Shown here: positions 53,730-62,468 of the stretch, one piece after another
Layout of the letters: the number at the start of each line of letters is the position of its first letter
Numbering within the stretch: position 1 is the stretch's first letter
Assembly (NCBI RefSeq): GCF_040081985.1
Contig: NZ_JBEBMH010000010.1
Span: forward strand, 178,141 to 242,140
Direction of reading: 5' to 3'
Length of the DNA: 64,000 bases
Source: Kumtagia yinganensis
GTDB lineage: Bacteria > Pseudomonadota > Alphaproteobacteria > Rhizobiales > Rhizobiaceae
The notes under the pieces: model-generated
What the model was told of the DNA's origin: nothing
Database searches by the model: none
What the model saw: the letters and a program-made list of their open reading frames with translations, nothing else
Position numbers and translations under genes: made by a program

Positions 53730-56449
53730 TCCTAGAAGGCAACGAGCGCGGGTTCGGCGCAGAGCTTGCGCGGCATCTGCTGAACCGGCGCGACAACGAC
53801 CATGTGACGGTGCATGCCGTCGAGGGTTTCGTGGCGAGCGATCTCGCCGGCGCCTTTGCCGAGAGCGCAGCCATCGCGCAAGGCACGCAATGCCAAAAAT
53901 ACCTGTTCTCGTTGTCGCTGAACCCGCCGCCCGAGGCCGAGGTCTCGGTCGCCGAATTCGAAGACGCGATTGACCGCGCCGAGAAGAAGCTCGGACTCGT
54001 CGGCCAGCCGCGCGCCATCGTCTTTCATGAGAAGCATGGCAGGCTGCATGCCCATTGCGTGTGGTCGCGCATCGATGCGAGCCGAATGCGCTCCATCAAC
54101 ATCGCCCATAGCAAGCGCAAGCTGATGGATATCTCGATCGCGCTCTACCGCGAACACCGCTGGACGATGCCGGAAGGGTTTCAAGACCATATCCGACGCG
54201 ATCCGCTCAACTTCTCGCGCACGGAAGCAGGACAGGCGAAGAAGGCTGGTCACGATCCGAAGGCGGTCAAGAACCTGTTCCAGCGCTGCTGGGAGCGGTC
54301 GGATTCGCGTGCAGGTTTCGCTGCGGCCCTTTGGGCGGAGGGCTATTGCCTGGCACGCGGCGACCGGCGCGGTTTCGTCGCGGTCGATGCCAGGGGCAAG
54401 ATTTGGTCGCTGTCGCGCTGGTGCGGGATCAAGACCAAGGAATTGCGCAGCCGGCTCGGCGAGCCGGACGACTTGCCCACTGCTGAGAAGGCGTTGCGCC
54501 TCTTCGAGGGCATTCCGGTTCCGGAGCAGAGCACGAAGGCTCCGCCTCTCGATCCCGAGTTCGAGGAAAGCCGTATACGGCTTGTCGAAGAGCAGCGGCG
54601 TGAACGTGACGCGCTCATGGCTGCGCAAGAACAGCGCACGGCTGCCGAAAACAGAGCGAGGCAGGCGCGCCTGCCGACCGGGTTGAAAGCCGTCTGGTTC
54701 CGGCTCAACGGCCGCTATGGCCGTCTGGTCGATGAGCTGGCACGCGATGCCGCTGCCTGCGCAATCCGCGACCGGAATGAACGGCAGGCGCTGGTCCAGC
54801 GGCACATTGAAGCCCGCCGCAATCTCGAACGCCGCCGGACGGTGGACCTCACCAAATCGCTCGATGCGATATTCCTCGCGGCAACGCAGCCCGATCTTCG
54901 ACAACAATTCGTCATGCCGAAAGAGGCCTTGGCGTTCACCCAGGCCGAGCTTGAACGGAAGCCGTCGCTCATCCTGGCGCATCTGTCACACAAGCAGGCA
55001 CGATTCTCGGATACGGATGTCAAACGGGCGCTGGCAACCTTCATCGACAATCCGCTCGTGCTCCGCATCGCCATCGACAAGGCGCTGGCAGCACCCGAAC
55101 TTGTACGGCTGGATGCAGGTGATTGCACCACGCAGGATTATCAGGATGCCGGACACAAGCTCGAAGCGGCCGTGTCGGCTCTCACCGCATCCGGCGGCTT
55201 TGCCGTAGCCAGACGTCATGTCGACCAGGCAGTCCAGGAACAGGATTCGCGCATGCAGGAACGCTTCGGCGGATGCCTGAGCAACGAGCAGAAGGCGGCG
55301 CTATCGCATATTCTCGGCGACCGCGGATTTTGCTGCGTGGTCGGCCTTGCCGGTTCCGGCAAGAGCACGATGCTGGATACGGCGCGTCAGGCCTGGGCGC
55401 GGCAAGGCGTGCGCGTTAATGGCGCCGCCCTCTCCGGCAAGGCGGCGGAAGGAATGCAAAATGCCTCCGGCATCGAGAGCCGCACTCTGGCGTCGCTGGA
55501 GACCAGTTGGAAGAACGGCTACGAACCGATCGCGCGCGGCGACGTGCTCGTCGTTGATGAGGCGGGAATGGTTGGCACACGGCAATTGATGCGCGTCGCC
55601 GAAAAGCTTCGACAGGTTGGCGCTAAGTTGGTGCTCGTCGGCGACCCAGGCCAGTTGCAACCCATCGAGGCGGGCACGCCGTTCCGCGGGCTGATCGAAC
55701 GTCATGGCGCGACACGGCTCAACGAGATCCACCGGCAGAAAGCGCCGTGGCAACGTCATGCTTCGCGCGATCTTGCCGAAGGCCGGTTGCGGGAAGCGTT
55801 GGGCGCCTACGATGCCGACGGTTCTGTTCGCCATTGCGCGAAGCGGGAAACCGCGCTTGCCGCCTTGCTGGAGCAGTATCTGGGCGACCGCGCGGTGGAC
55901 GGTCCTGCCGTCACGCGACTCGCTTTCGCCCATCGGCGCAAGGATGTGTTCGCGCTCAATCAGGCGATACGGCAAGCCTTGCGCGCATCGGGCGAGCCCA
56001 CGCCGGAAACGATCGTGGCAACTGAAACCGGCCCGCGCGCCTTCGCACGGGGAGACCGCATCGTCTTCACCCGCAACGACAAGGACGTGGGTATGAAGAA
56101 TGGCATGCTGGGCACAGTCGAGACTGTGGACGAAGGTCACCTCAGCGTGCTTCTCGACAGCGAAGACGGCACGCCGCGCCGCGTCACGTTCAACCCGGAA
56201 AGCTATCGCAGCTTCGATCATGGCTATGCGGTGACGATCCATAAATCGCAGGGCGCGACGGTGGACCGCGCCTATGTCCTTTTCTCGCGCACTATGGATG
56301 CGCCGCTGACCTATGTCGCCATGACGCGACACCGCGATGCGATGCGCTTGTACATCAACGGCGAGGACCGACCCGCGTGGGTGGAACCGGACGTCGGTTC
56401 CCATCCGTGGCAGCGACCGGTCCGTGCACGAACCTTCGATTGGTCATGA
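53726..56449 (+). CDS. MOBP-type relaxase fused to a TraA-like SF1 helicase
   Basis: 907 residues. Residues 1-150 are the PF03432-type relaxase: MILEGNERGFGAELARHLL, QKYLFSLSLNPP, and the metal-binding motif HEKHGRLHAHCVW (101-113). No Tyr stands out in the first ten residues, so the nicking Tyr may be Y59 or another. Residues about 520-900 are an SF1 (RecD/TraA) helicase: VVGLAGSGKST, DVLVVDEAGMVGTRQL, LVGDPGQLQPIEAG, and HGYAVTIHKSQGATVDRAYV. The middle is coiled. It would nick oriT and unwind the transferred strand. No type IV secretion genes are in the window. Confidence 0.92.
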   Translation: MILEGNERGFGAELARHLLNRRDNDHVTVHAVEGFVASDLAGAFAESAAIAQGTQCQKYLFSLSLNPPPEAEVSVAEFEDAIDRAEKKLGLVGQPRAIVFHEKHGRLHAHCVWSRIDASRMRSINIAHSKRKLMDISIALYREHRWTMPEGFQDHIRRDPLNFSRTEAGQAKKAGHDPKAVKNLFQRCWERSDSRAGFAAALWAEGYCLARGDRRGFVAVDARGKIWSLSRWCGIKTKELRSRLGEPDDLPTAEKALRLFEGIPVPEQSTKAPPLDPEFEESRIRLVEEQRRERDALMAAQEQRTAAENRARQARLPTGLKAVWFRLNGRYGRLVDELARDAAACAIRDRNERQALVQRHIEARRNLERRRTVDLTKSLDAIFLAATQPDLRQQFVMPKEALAFTQAELERKPSLILAHLSHKQARFSDTDVKRALATFIDNPLVLRIAIDKALAAPELVRLDAGDCTTQDYQDAGHKLEAAVSALTASGGFAVARRHVDQAVQEQDSRMQERFGGCLSNEQKAALSHILGDRGFCCVVGLAGSGKSTMLDTARQAWARQGVRVNGAALSGKAAEGMQNASGIESRTLASLETSWKNGYEPIARGDVLVVDEAGMVGTRQLMRVAEKLRQVGAKLVLVGDPGQLQPIEAGTPFRGLIERHGATRLNEIHRQKAPWQRHASRDLAEGRLREALGAYDADGSVRHCAKRETALAALLEQYLGDRAVDGPAVTRLAFAHRRKDVFALNQAIRQALRASGEPTPETIVATETGPRAFARGDRIVFTRNDKDVGMKNGMLGTVETVDEGHLSVLLDSEDGTPRRVTFNPESYRSFDHGYAVTIHKSQGATVDRAYVLFSRTMDAPLTYVAMTRHRDAMRLYINGEDRPAWVEPDVGSHPWQRPVRARTFDWS

Positions 56450-56719
56450 CGCACCGGACGGCGAGCGGGCACCCTGGCGAAGCCTTTCGGTCGCCGTGGC
56501 ATGGGGGCGCCCGTCGAACTCGATGCCCAGCCAATCACGGCCGCAATCGCGCGCTGCGACCAGCGTCGAGCCGGAGCCGCAGAACGGATCGAGCGCCAAC
56601 CCGCCAGACGGGCAGAATGACTTGATCGGTTGGATCATCGAATCCACGGGCTTTTGCCTCGGATGCAGGCGGTGCGCATCAGGGTATGTGAAGCGGGTTC
56701 GGCGTCTCAGGCCGAAATA
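56444..56719 (-). pseudogene. Truncated DNA methyltransferase (C-terminal fragment)
   Basis: The frame encodes RRTRFTYPDAHRLHPRQKPVDSM..., then LALDPFCGSGSTLVAA and WLGIEFD, the SAM-binding motif I and following helix of a type II N6/N4 adenine or cytosine methyltransferase. The catalytic DPPY/NPPY motif and all N-terminal parts are missing. Upstream sequence near 56.72 kb does not continue the family. The fragment overlaps the last bases of the relaxase gene on the other strand. Methylases follow the relaxase in many rhizobial transfer regions. Confidence 0.8.
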
Positions 56720-57028
56720 GGTACCGAGCTGGGGGACAATACCGGTGGTCCGAGATCGGCTGTTTGTTCATCGAGCAGTACCACCGTCCCACGTAAAACC
56801 GCGCAAGTCGCAGTCTTGAAAAGGTTGGCGTCGCCCGTTCTCGTGCGGATACGCACTCCGACGACGTTTATGTCCTTCCGTCCTGCATCGACGAATACGT
56901 TTCATCCCGATCGTTGAAGAATGTCTGGCAAAAATGAAGAGCTCGTTGGAAGACTCCCGGGTTGGAAGCGCTTGACAAAACTCCCATATGGTGAGAGTTA
57001 TAAACTCACACTAAATGGGAGTTAAGAG
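56720..57028. other. Intergenic region between methylase remnant and MerR-like gene
   Basis: Contains an open minus-strand frame (about 56713-56918) without an ATG, which I do not call. The right end holds the promoter and operators of the MerR-like gene. Confidence 0.45.
56972..57023 (+). promoter_or_regulatory. Promoter with two tandem operators for the MerR-like gene
   Basis: A -35 element TTGACA (56972-56977) and an AT-rich -10 candidate TTATAA (56998-57003) are 20 bp apart, the stretched spacing typical of MerR promoters. Between them lies AACTC-N11-GAGTT (56979-56999). An identical-geometry site AACTC-N11-GAGTT follows at 57003-57023, joined by ATA. The second site ends 5 bp before the ATG at 57029, so binding would also block the ribosome site. 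Confidence 0.7.
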
Positions 57029-57859
57029 ATGGCCCGACCTGTTCGGACGTCACCTGACCGCTTCACCTCGCGTGAGATTGCCCTGGCGGCACGCCTGTCG
57101 GCGCGGAATATGGGCTTGCTCATTGAGGAGGGTCTTGCGCCCACGGCCGTCGAGGGTGGCGCAGGCAAGTCGGGGAATCGCCAGTATGATGGCGCGGCGC
57201 TGGCCCAGGCTGCTTTGGTGGGAAGCTTGCAGAGCGCTGGATTTGAGTTGCTTGTTTCGGCGCGTCTGGCCGCGGCTTTTGCCGATGACTATGGGGCGAG
57301 CTACGGGCGACTGCCCGCAAACCTCAATTCGTTCCTGCAGCCGCCCTTGAACACTGAAAAATCACTGCCGTGGGGCAAGACGCCAGACGATCCCGCCATC
57401 AGTTTCGAGCAGGATTTCTGGCTTCACCACCTGCTGCGCAACAGATCGGCCAACTATCTGCGTGGAAAGGCAATCACCGGCGACTTCATCGTCGAGATCG
57501 CTGATCACGCCTACGTCATGACGCGCAACTTCGGCCTCGACAAGATCAAGGTATTCTCTCCGGTTTCACGAGACGGCCTGCCTGTCAGTATCGAGTACCG
57601 GATTGCGGGACGTGGATCGTCAGCGCGCATCGTGCCGGCCCATATGGAGGTGAATAGCTTGGACTTCTCTATAGATCCGGTTTCGGCGGAACAGATGCGC
57701 CGCTTGGAGCAAGACTACCTGAGAGGGCGCAGAGATGCCGAGACGATCGTGAACATCAATCTGTCGCTTGCGATTCGTAACGCGTTCGATCGGGTGCAGG
57801 ACGAGCGTGAGACAAGAGGTGACCCGTTTGAGCCCTTGTTGGTCAAGCCAGAGAGGTAG
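57029..57859 (+). CDS. MerR-like regulator with unknown C-terminal domain
   Basis: 276 residues. Residues about 10-50 (FTSREIALAARLSARNMGLLIEEGLAP) follow the MerR HTH pattern, in which the recognition helix is followed by a wing and the phrase GLxP. The remaining ~220 residues match no domain I know; they contain FEQDFWLHHLLRNRSANYLRG and SIEYRIAGRGSSARIVPAHMEV, suggesting a mixed alpha/beta fold. The tandem palindromes upstream suggest autoregulation. It stands alone in its transcript unless 57868 onward is co-expressed. Confidence 0.7.
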   Translation: MARPVRTSPDRFTSREIALAARLSARNMGLLIEEGLAPTAVEGGAGKSGNRQYDGAALAQAALVGSLQSAGFELLVSARLAAAFADDYGASYGRLPANLNSFLQPPLNTEKSLPWGKTPDDPAISFEQDFWLHHLLRNRSANYLRGKAITGDFIVEIADHAYVMTRNFGLDKIKVFSPVSRDGLPVSIEYRIAGRGSSARIVPAHMEVNSLDFSIDPVSAEQMRRLEQDYLRGRRDAETIVNINLSLAIRNAFDRVQDERETRGDPFEPLLVKPER

Positions 57860-57999
57860 CCCACCGGCAATGCCTACGCTCGCAGAAGCGATGGATGCGG
57901 AGAAACTCCGCCAGATGCGCCTCGTCAGAACCGGCGCCTGTTTCCCAGCAGAAGCCAGGACGGGAACCAGAGAACCTCATGACGCTCGGTTGTCGATTG

Positions 58000-59022
58000 T
58001 CACTCGGTGCTTGGTGGAGTTAGCGATGCGTTTCGCCACCAGATTTTCTCGCCGTTTGCGATTTTGATCAATTCAAGCAGCGCCTCGGACGCCGGATCAC
58101 GAATGAATATCAGGTAGTCGGGCGCAATCTTGTCAGGAAGCATAATGGCTTCGGCGAAGGCTCCCATCAGGTCATTGCAGGCAGAGATTGTGCCGAGCAC
58201 GATGTGGGCGATCCAGGGCAATACGGAGACGATATTGTCGTTGTAGTGGTCCTCGGGGTGCCATGTCACATCGCTAAAGGGATGGCGCGTGGGTTGAACG
58301 CAAAAGCCTTTTTCCGTCGTGAACACCACTTCCATGCTCTTCCCGCCGTGGACGATACTGTCGCGCGTTCTGAGCAAGGAAATGAAGAACGCGGCATGTT
58401 TTGCGTACTTATCCGCGACTGTTCGCGGCATCGCGTAGCGTTCCGTCAGGTGCTCAGGTGGATACGGCGTTGACCGGTCTTTCGTCACCATCTTTGTGAA
58501 TGTGTCTGGTATCTGGTGGCGCCGTCGCCGCTTCTCCTCGTCGGCATCGCTGAGACGGACGAACGTGTTCCAAATCTTGGCGATGGCTTCCTGCAGCAGA
58601 TCGAACACGGATCGCGCCACCGTCGTGAGGTACTCCAATTCTGTCGCGGCAAACGAGGACACCAATGTTTCTGGGCCACGGTCACGCGTAAGGAACAGGT
58701 GCTTTAGCTTGGCGACGCTCGTTCCCATCGCGTGAAAGTCGTCGCATATGCCGCTTATGCACGGCACGATCTCGGGCCAGCTTGCTCGCTGCCACATGAG
58801 ATCGACGAAGAATATCCAGATGTCGGTCTCTTTCGCAGCCTGCTTGGCGACGTAGTTGGAACGCGCTGCGTCGACGATTTTCACTTCGAGGAGCCGCCCA
58901 TCGCGCGCATCGAGCCAGTGATGCCAGGCAACGCCATCCCAAAGCGGCAGAAGGGGCAAGGTCCGCCCGCCGATAACCTCTGGCCTGAGGTAGGTTATCT
59001 TCTGAAGTTCAGTGAGCAGCAT
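58000..59022 (-). CDS. Hypothetical protein with HEPN-like RxxxxH motif
   Basis: About 340 residues if started at the ATG at 59022 (59058 or 59076 also possible). Mainly helical. Near residue 235 it reads FFISLLRTRDSIVHGGKSM, in which RDSIVH fits the Rx4-6H motif of HEPN domains, RNases or scaffold proteins common in defence and toxin systems. The N-terminal third has LPLWDGVAWHHWLDARDGRLLEVKIVD. No family is recognised with certainty. It is convergent with the MerR-like gene and lies beside ArdC on a mobile region. Confidence 0.6.
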   Translation of the reverse strand: MLLTELQKITYLRPEVIGGRTLPLLPLWDGVAWHHWLDARDGRLLEVKIVDAARSNYVAKQAAKETDIWIFFVDLMWQRASWPEIVPCISGICDDFHAMGTSVAKLKHLFLTRDRGPETLVSSFAATELEYLTTVARSVFDLLQEAIAKIWNTFVRLSDADEEKRRRRHQIPDTFTKMVTKDRSTPYPPEHLTERYAMPRTVADKYAKHAAFFISLLRTRDSIVHGGKSMEVVFTTEKGFCVQPTRHPFSDVTWHPEDHYNDNIVSVLPWIAHIVLGTISACNDLMGAFAEAIMLPDKIAPDYLIFIRDPASEALLELIKIANGEKIWWRNASLTPPSTE

Positions 59023-59244
59023 GCCTGACACGCTCGTTGATTGTCTTGTGACTGTCATCCAACGCACCAGCAGCACTTGCTACTGCCCGGAACCGCACAG
59101 TTAGAGCATTGCCGCTTGGAAGCCAACATTCGAAGGTCAGCTATCGAAGTTCCAAGCTATCACCGGACGGTCGAGTATCGGCCGTGTTCGTGACCGATCG
59201 ACAGCTGTGGCAGCAACGTTGCCTTCGCGATGAGGGGACGCGCC

Positions 59245-60150
59245 TTATGGGGCGCCCTGCTCATGGGCGAGCAGCCAGTTCGCGGCCTGGCTCGCCTTGG
59301 ACGCGGCGGTGAAGATGGCGCGCTTGTCGCCCTTGAGGATAGTCAGCCAGTGCGCGACGTACTGCGCGTGATCGGCGCGCGGTTCGGGTGTGATGGCAAG
59401 TTCGCTGCACAGGAAGGCGGCGCCCAGCTCGGCGACGAGTTCTTCGACGGCGTAGGCTTCGATTCTGAAGCGATTCGAGAGACGGCGGTCGAGACGAGAC
59501 TTGCTTCCCGACCAGTGGACGAGCTCGTGGCAGAGGGTGCTGTAGAACGCTTCGGCGGGCGTCGAGGTATCGGTGCCGATGAAGCGGCAGCGTTCCGGCA
59601 TGCGGATGACGTCGAGCGCGGGAATGTAGCAGGCCTCGTCACCGCCTTCCTCGATCTTTGCGCCAGTGGCTTTGGCGAACTGCTCGGCCCGCGAGATCGG
59701 ATCGAAGGCCGGTGTCTCGGGCAGCGTTGCCGCAACCCCGGCTTTGAAGTTGTCGACCTGAGCGGCGTTGAAGACGTGGCTAGCGCGGGCAATCAGCCGT
59801 TCGGCGGATTCAGTTTCGCCGGTTTCCTCGTTGATCTGCTCGATGTCGAGCCGTTTGTAGAAGACGATAAGCGAGGACTTTTCGCCGCGCCGGACTTGCG
59901 CGCCGTGCTCCTGCCATTGGCGATACGTTCCCCAGAGGTGGGAGGGATAGTCGGACGCCTGTGCCGACAGCCAAAGCGAGAGGATGTTCACGCCGCTGTA
60001 GGGTTTCCCGGAGGCGATGTTGACGGGAATTGCGAAGCTGCCGCCCGTGCTTTTGAACCACGGAAGGCGGAACTCTCCGGCGGTGTCGATGGCTGCGACG
60101 ATGCGGTCGGTGATTTCCTGATAGACGTCGAATTTCTCCTTGGCGGGCAT
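59245..60150 (-). CDS. ardC: ArdC-type antirestriction protein
   Basis: 301 residues from the ATG at 60150 with GGAGAAAC upstream. N-terminal DUF1738 ssDNA-binding domain (about 5-125: KFDVYQEITDRIVAAID, PWFKSTGG, YSGVNILSLWL, WGTYRQWQEHGAQVRRGEKSS). C-terminal zincin domain with HELVH in LCHELVHWSGS, EELVAELGAAFL completing the metal site. ArdC proteins protect incoming single-stranded DNA from restriction during conjugation. Full length. Confidence 0.94.
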   Translation of the reverse strand: MPAKEKFDVYQEITDRIVAAIDTAGEFRLPWFKSTGGSFAIPVNIASGKPYSGVNILSLWLSAQASDYPSHLWGTYRQWQEHGAQVRRGEKSSLIVFYKRLDIEQINEETGETESAERLIARASHVFNAAQVDNFKAGVAATLPETPAFDPISRAEQFAKATGAKIEEGGDEACYIPALDVIRMPERCRFIGTDTSTPAEAFYSTLCHELVHWSGSKSRLDRRLSNRFRIEAYAVEELVAELGAAFLCSELAITPEPRADHAQYVAHWLTILKGDKRAIFTAASKASQAANWLLAHEQGAP

Positions 60151-60592
60151 GACGTTTCTCCTTCTGCCGTGAGACCGCGACTGTCGCGGCCTGATGGCGT
60201 CCGGATGGGCGGATGGTGGGCGGACCTGCACCCCGAGCGAAGCGAGCGGGCGGGCGAAGCGGAAAGACGGCGTGATGCCGTTGCGGGGACGAAAACTGTC
60301 CGCCAGGAACGCCAGCAACGCAGGCCGCTACGGCGCGGATAGGCGCACGGAAACTGATTGGCTGCATCGGAAGACTGGCGGCTAGCCCAGGCAACCTGGC
60401 ATCATGGGCAATGTGTGCAGCGCAGGAGCCTGTCCGCCTGGATGTCAGTAAGACGGCGCTACGATCGTATTCCATCGCCTTGCGGTGTTGCAGCGCAGCA
60501 GACGAATCCGCACACTGGCCAAGTTCAGATTATCTCAAGCTGGCTGGGACGATGAAAGAAAGTATCAGAAATAGGCGGATGCCGAAGGCGCG
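60151..60592. other. Region between ardC and serine recombinase without a gene
   Basis: No supported gene. 60230-60270 contains a short GC-rich inverted repeat (CCCGAGCGAAGCGAGCGGGC) that could form a hairpin. It is the common promoter region of divergent ardC and the recombinase. Confidence 0.5.
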
Positions 60593-61132
60593 ATGCTGAT
60601 CGGTTATGCGCGCGTGTCGACAAGAAGACAGCGATTGGACCTCCAGCAGAAGGCGCTGGAGGCGGCTAAGTGCGACATGGTCATTTCCGAGTGGCTGTCA
60701 GGCGCTGCCGGTATCGGCAAGGGACTGCTCGCCGCCATCGGAAGCTGCCGCCGGGGCGACACCCTCGTCGTGTGGAAGCTCGACCGTGTGAGCCGCAATC
60801 TGCGCGAGCTCTTGGCGGTGCATGACGTGCTGATCAAACGCGGCATCATTCTCAAGGTGCTGACCGGCGCGGCATCGGCCATCGACCTTACACAGATCGA
60901 AGGAACGGCGCTCTATGCGATCTACTCGGCGGTTGCCGAATTGGAACGCGACTTGAACCGAGGGCGGACGCTAGCTGGTTTGAACGTGACCTTGAACCGC
61001 GGGATAAAATCAGCGGTCGGCGTTAGCAGCGGGCGTGCCGGAAAGGTGGTGCGCGAACAGCGGAAGCGCAAGCGTCTGCGATGTGCCTTCAATCGTATCG
61101 GACGGCTACAGGGGATGGATCGAACCGGCTAA
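60593..61132 (+). CDS. Serine recombinase (resolvase family) with atypical C terminus
   Basis: 179 residues. Catalytic domain: IGYARVSTRRQ with the nucleophilic Ser9-like residue in RVST, RGDTLVVWKLDRVSRNLRELL, and the long helix SAVAELERDLNRGRTLAGL. After about residue 135 the expected resolvase HTH (RGxxxGRPxxL) is absent; instead there is a basic Ser/Gly-rich tail. It may be a decayed or minimal version. Compare the complete paralogue at 62469. Confidence 0.8.
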   Translation: MLIGYARVSTRRQRLDLQQKALEAAKCDMVISEWLSGAAGIGKGLLAAIGSCRRGDTLVVWKLDRVSRNLRELLAVHDVLIKRGIILKVLTGAASAIDLTQIEGTALYAIYSAVAELERDLNRGRTLAGLNVTLNRGIKSAVGVSSGRAGKVVREQRKRKRLRCAFNRIGRLQGMDRTG

Positions 61133-61196
61133 AGCTGAAGCTGCACGTGCGCCGCATCTGCATGGGCCGGTTGCGACCAATCTGCGAAAAGCGGAG

Positions 61197-61931
61197 TCAT
61201 GGTCCGGCGGGACCTGTCGGCAAGGACGCGCCCCGTGGGACTGCGCGGAGCTCAACGTCTATAGCCGCCTCTGCCTCTGGTTTGGGCCTATCGTTATCTC
61301 GATCGAGCGTCGCCTTCACCCGCTCCGGCATCGCGTCGCCTAGCTCCTTGTCGAGCGCATCAAGCTCGTCCTTTGTCAGGGCCGGGTCGTCGAGGCGTTC
61401 GCGCGCACCATCGAGCTTCTCCTGAAACTCAATCAGATCCCGACGCTCATCGACGAGTTCTGCCTCTTCGCGCTTCGCGTCCAGAAGGTCTTCCCAACGC
61501 GGTTTTCGGTTGTCGATTTCAAGCGGGTCGACTTCTTCCGGTTTCAGCTCGGCGCCGTTTTCGTCGAAGACCTTCGTGCCGTCGCGAGTCTTGAATACAC
61601 GCCGGCCGTCAGGCAGCGTGTGGGCCTCCAGCATCATATCTTCTATTCGATCGCGCACGGCTTGGAGGTCCACGTCATTCGCCATGAGCGCATCGACGGT
61701 TGCCGCATCATAGGTGTCGAGCTTGACCCCGAAATCGGCGATTTCAGTGTTGCTCGCCAAAACTTCGGCAATAGCCGCAAGTTCGCCATCCTCGCGCTGG
61801 TCTTCGGATTTGTCTTTTTCGCGTCTATCCTTCAACTGCTTGTCATCGCGAAGACGCTCCTCAAGTTCGCGCGTGACTGCTGCCTTTCGCGCGAACTCCA
61901 ATCTCCACAATGACTGTGCGACAGGCTCCAT
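61197..61931 (-). CDS. Charged coiled-coil hypothetical protein
   Basis: 244 residues, almost entirely charged helix (LEERLRDDKQLKDRREKDKSE; RDLIEFQEKLDGARERLDD). A short beta motif near 105-120 (LPDGRRVFKTRDGTKVFDENG) breaks the coil. Begins directly after the stop of the broken exported-protein gene, so the two were an operon. The same pair of genes occurs, to my recollection, in rhizobial transfer islands; function unknown. Confidence 0.72.
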   Translation of the reverse strand: MEPVAQSLWRLEFARKAAVTRELEERLRDDKQLKDRREKDKSEDQREDGELAAIAEVLASNTEIADFGVKLDTYDAATVDALMANDVDLQAVRDRIEDMMLEAHTLPDGRRVFKTRDGTKVFDENGAELKPEEVDPLEIDNRKPRWEDLLDAKREEAELVDERRDLIEFQEKLDGARERLDDPALTKDELDALDKELGDAMPERVKATLDRDNDRPKPEAEAAIDVELRAVPRGASLPTGPAGP

Positions 61932-62279
61932 CTACGCTCCACATTTCGTGGCAACGAGCGCGCCTACTATCTGTCCCGGAAGCACGTCGGGATAACGCTC
62001 GAACGCTTCCCGGATTTTGTCACGGCTGCCTTTATCGTCATAGAACCAGCGATAGATGCAGGAACGGCCGGCAGGGTCCTTGTTGTCCTTGATGTAGCGC
62101 GCATGGGCCAATCCCTCGATGATGCCGGCGAGCTAGACCACGCGCTCTTCCGCCGTCATCTTCTCGGCGACGACGCCAGCCGTCATTTCCTGCCCGGCTG
62201 CGATACCGCTGCCGGCCACCAGCAGCGCCCCGGCTACCGCGCCCCTTGGAAGTATACGAAGAAGATTAAAATTCGACAT
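61932..62279 (-). pseudogene. Exported protein gene broken by an in-frame amber codon
   Basis: Read from the ATG at 62279 the frame gives a signal peptide (LLRILPRGAVAGALLVAGSGIAAG), then EKMTAEERVV, then TAG at 62135-62133 (codon 49), and continues LAGIIEGLAHARYIKDNKD...YRWFYDDKGSRDKI...LPGQIVGALVATKCGA to a normal TAG at 61934-61932. The continuing half is clearly protein-like with Cys residues, so one base change (probably Tyr to stop) is the simplest explanation. Total 115 codons. Confidence 0.7.
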
Positions 62280-62468
62280 TTACGACCGAATTTGTTGAAA
62301 TTTTCATATTAGTTTCATTTGTGATACTATATAGTACGCGAGTAAGTAGTTTTGGCATTTTTCAGGTAGAAATGCCGGTTTGGGCTGGGTGAGAAACAGG
62401 GACACGAAAAGGGTCAATTATGTGACCAAGGCACGGCCCGAGTGAATTTGTTAAGGCATTGAAACGGA

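Noticed and set aside
56713..56918. Open minus-strand frame upstream of the methylase remnant
   Set aside because: Its C-terminal part has a plausible pattern but it lacks an ATG and follows a stop directly; possibly another remnant.
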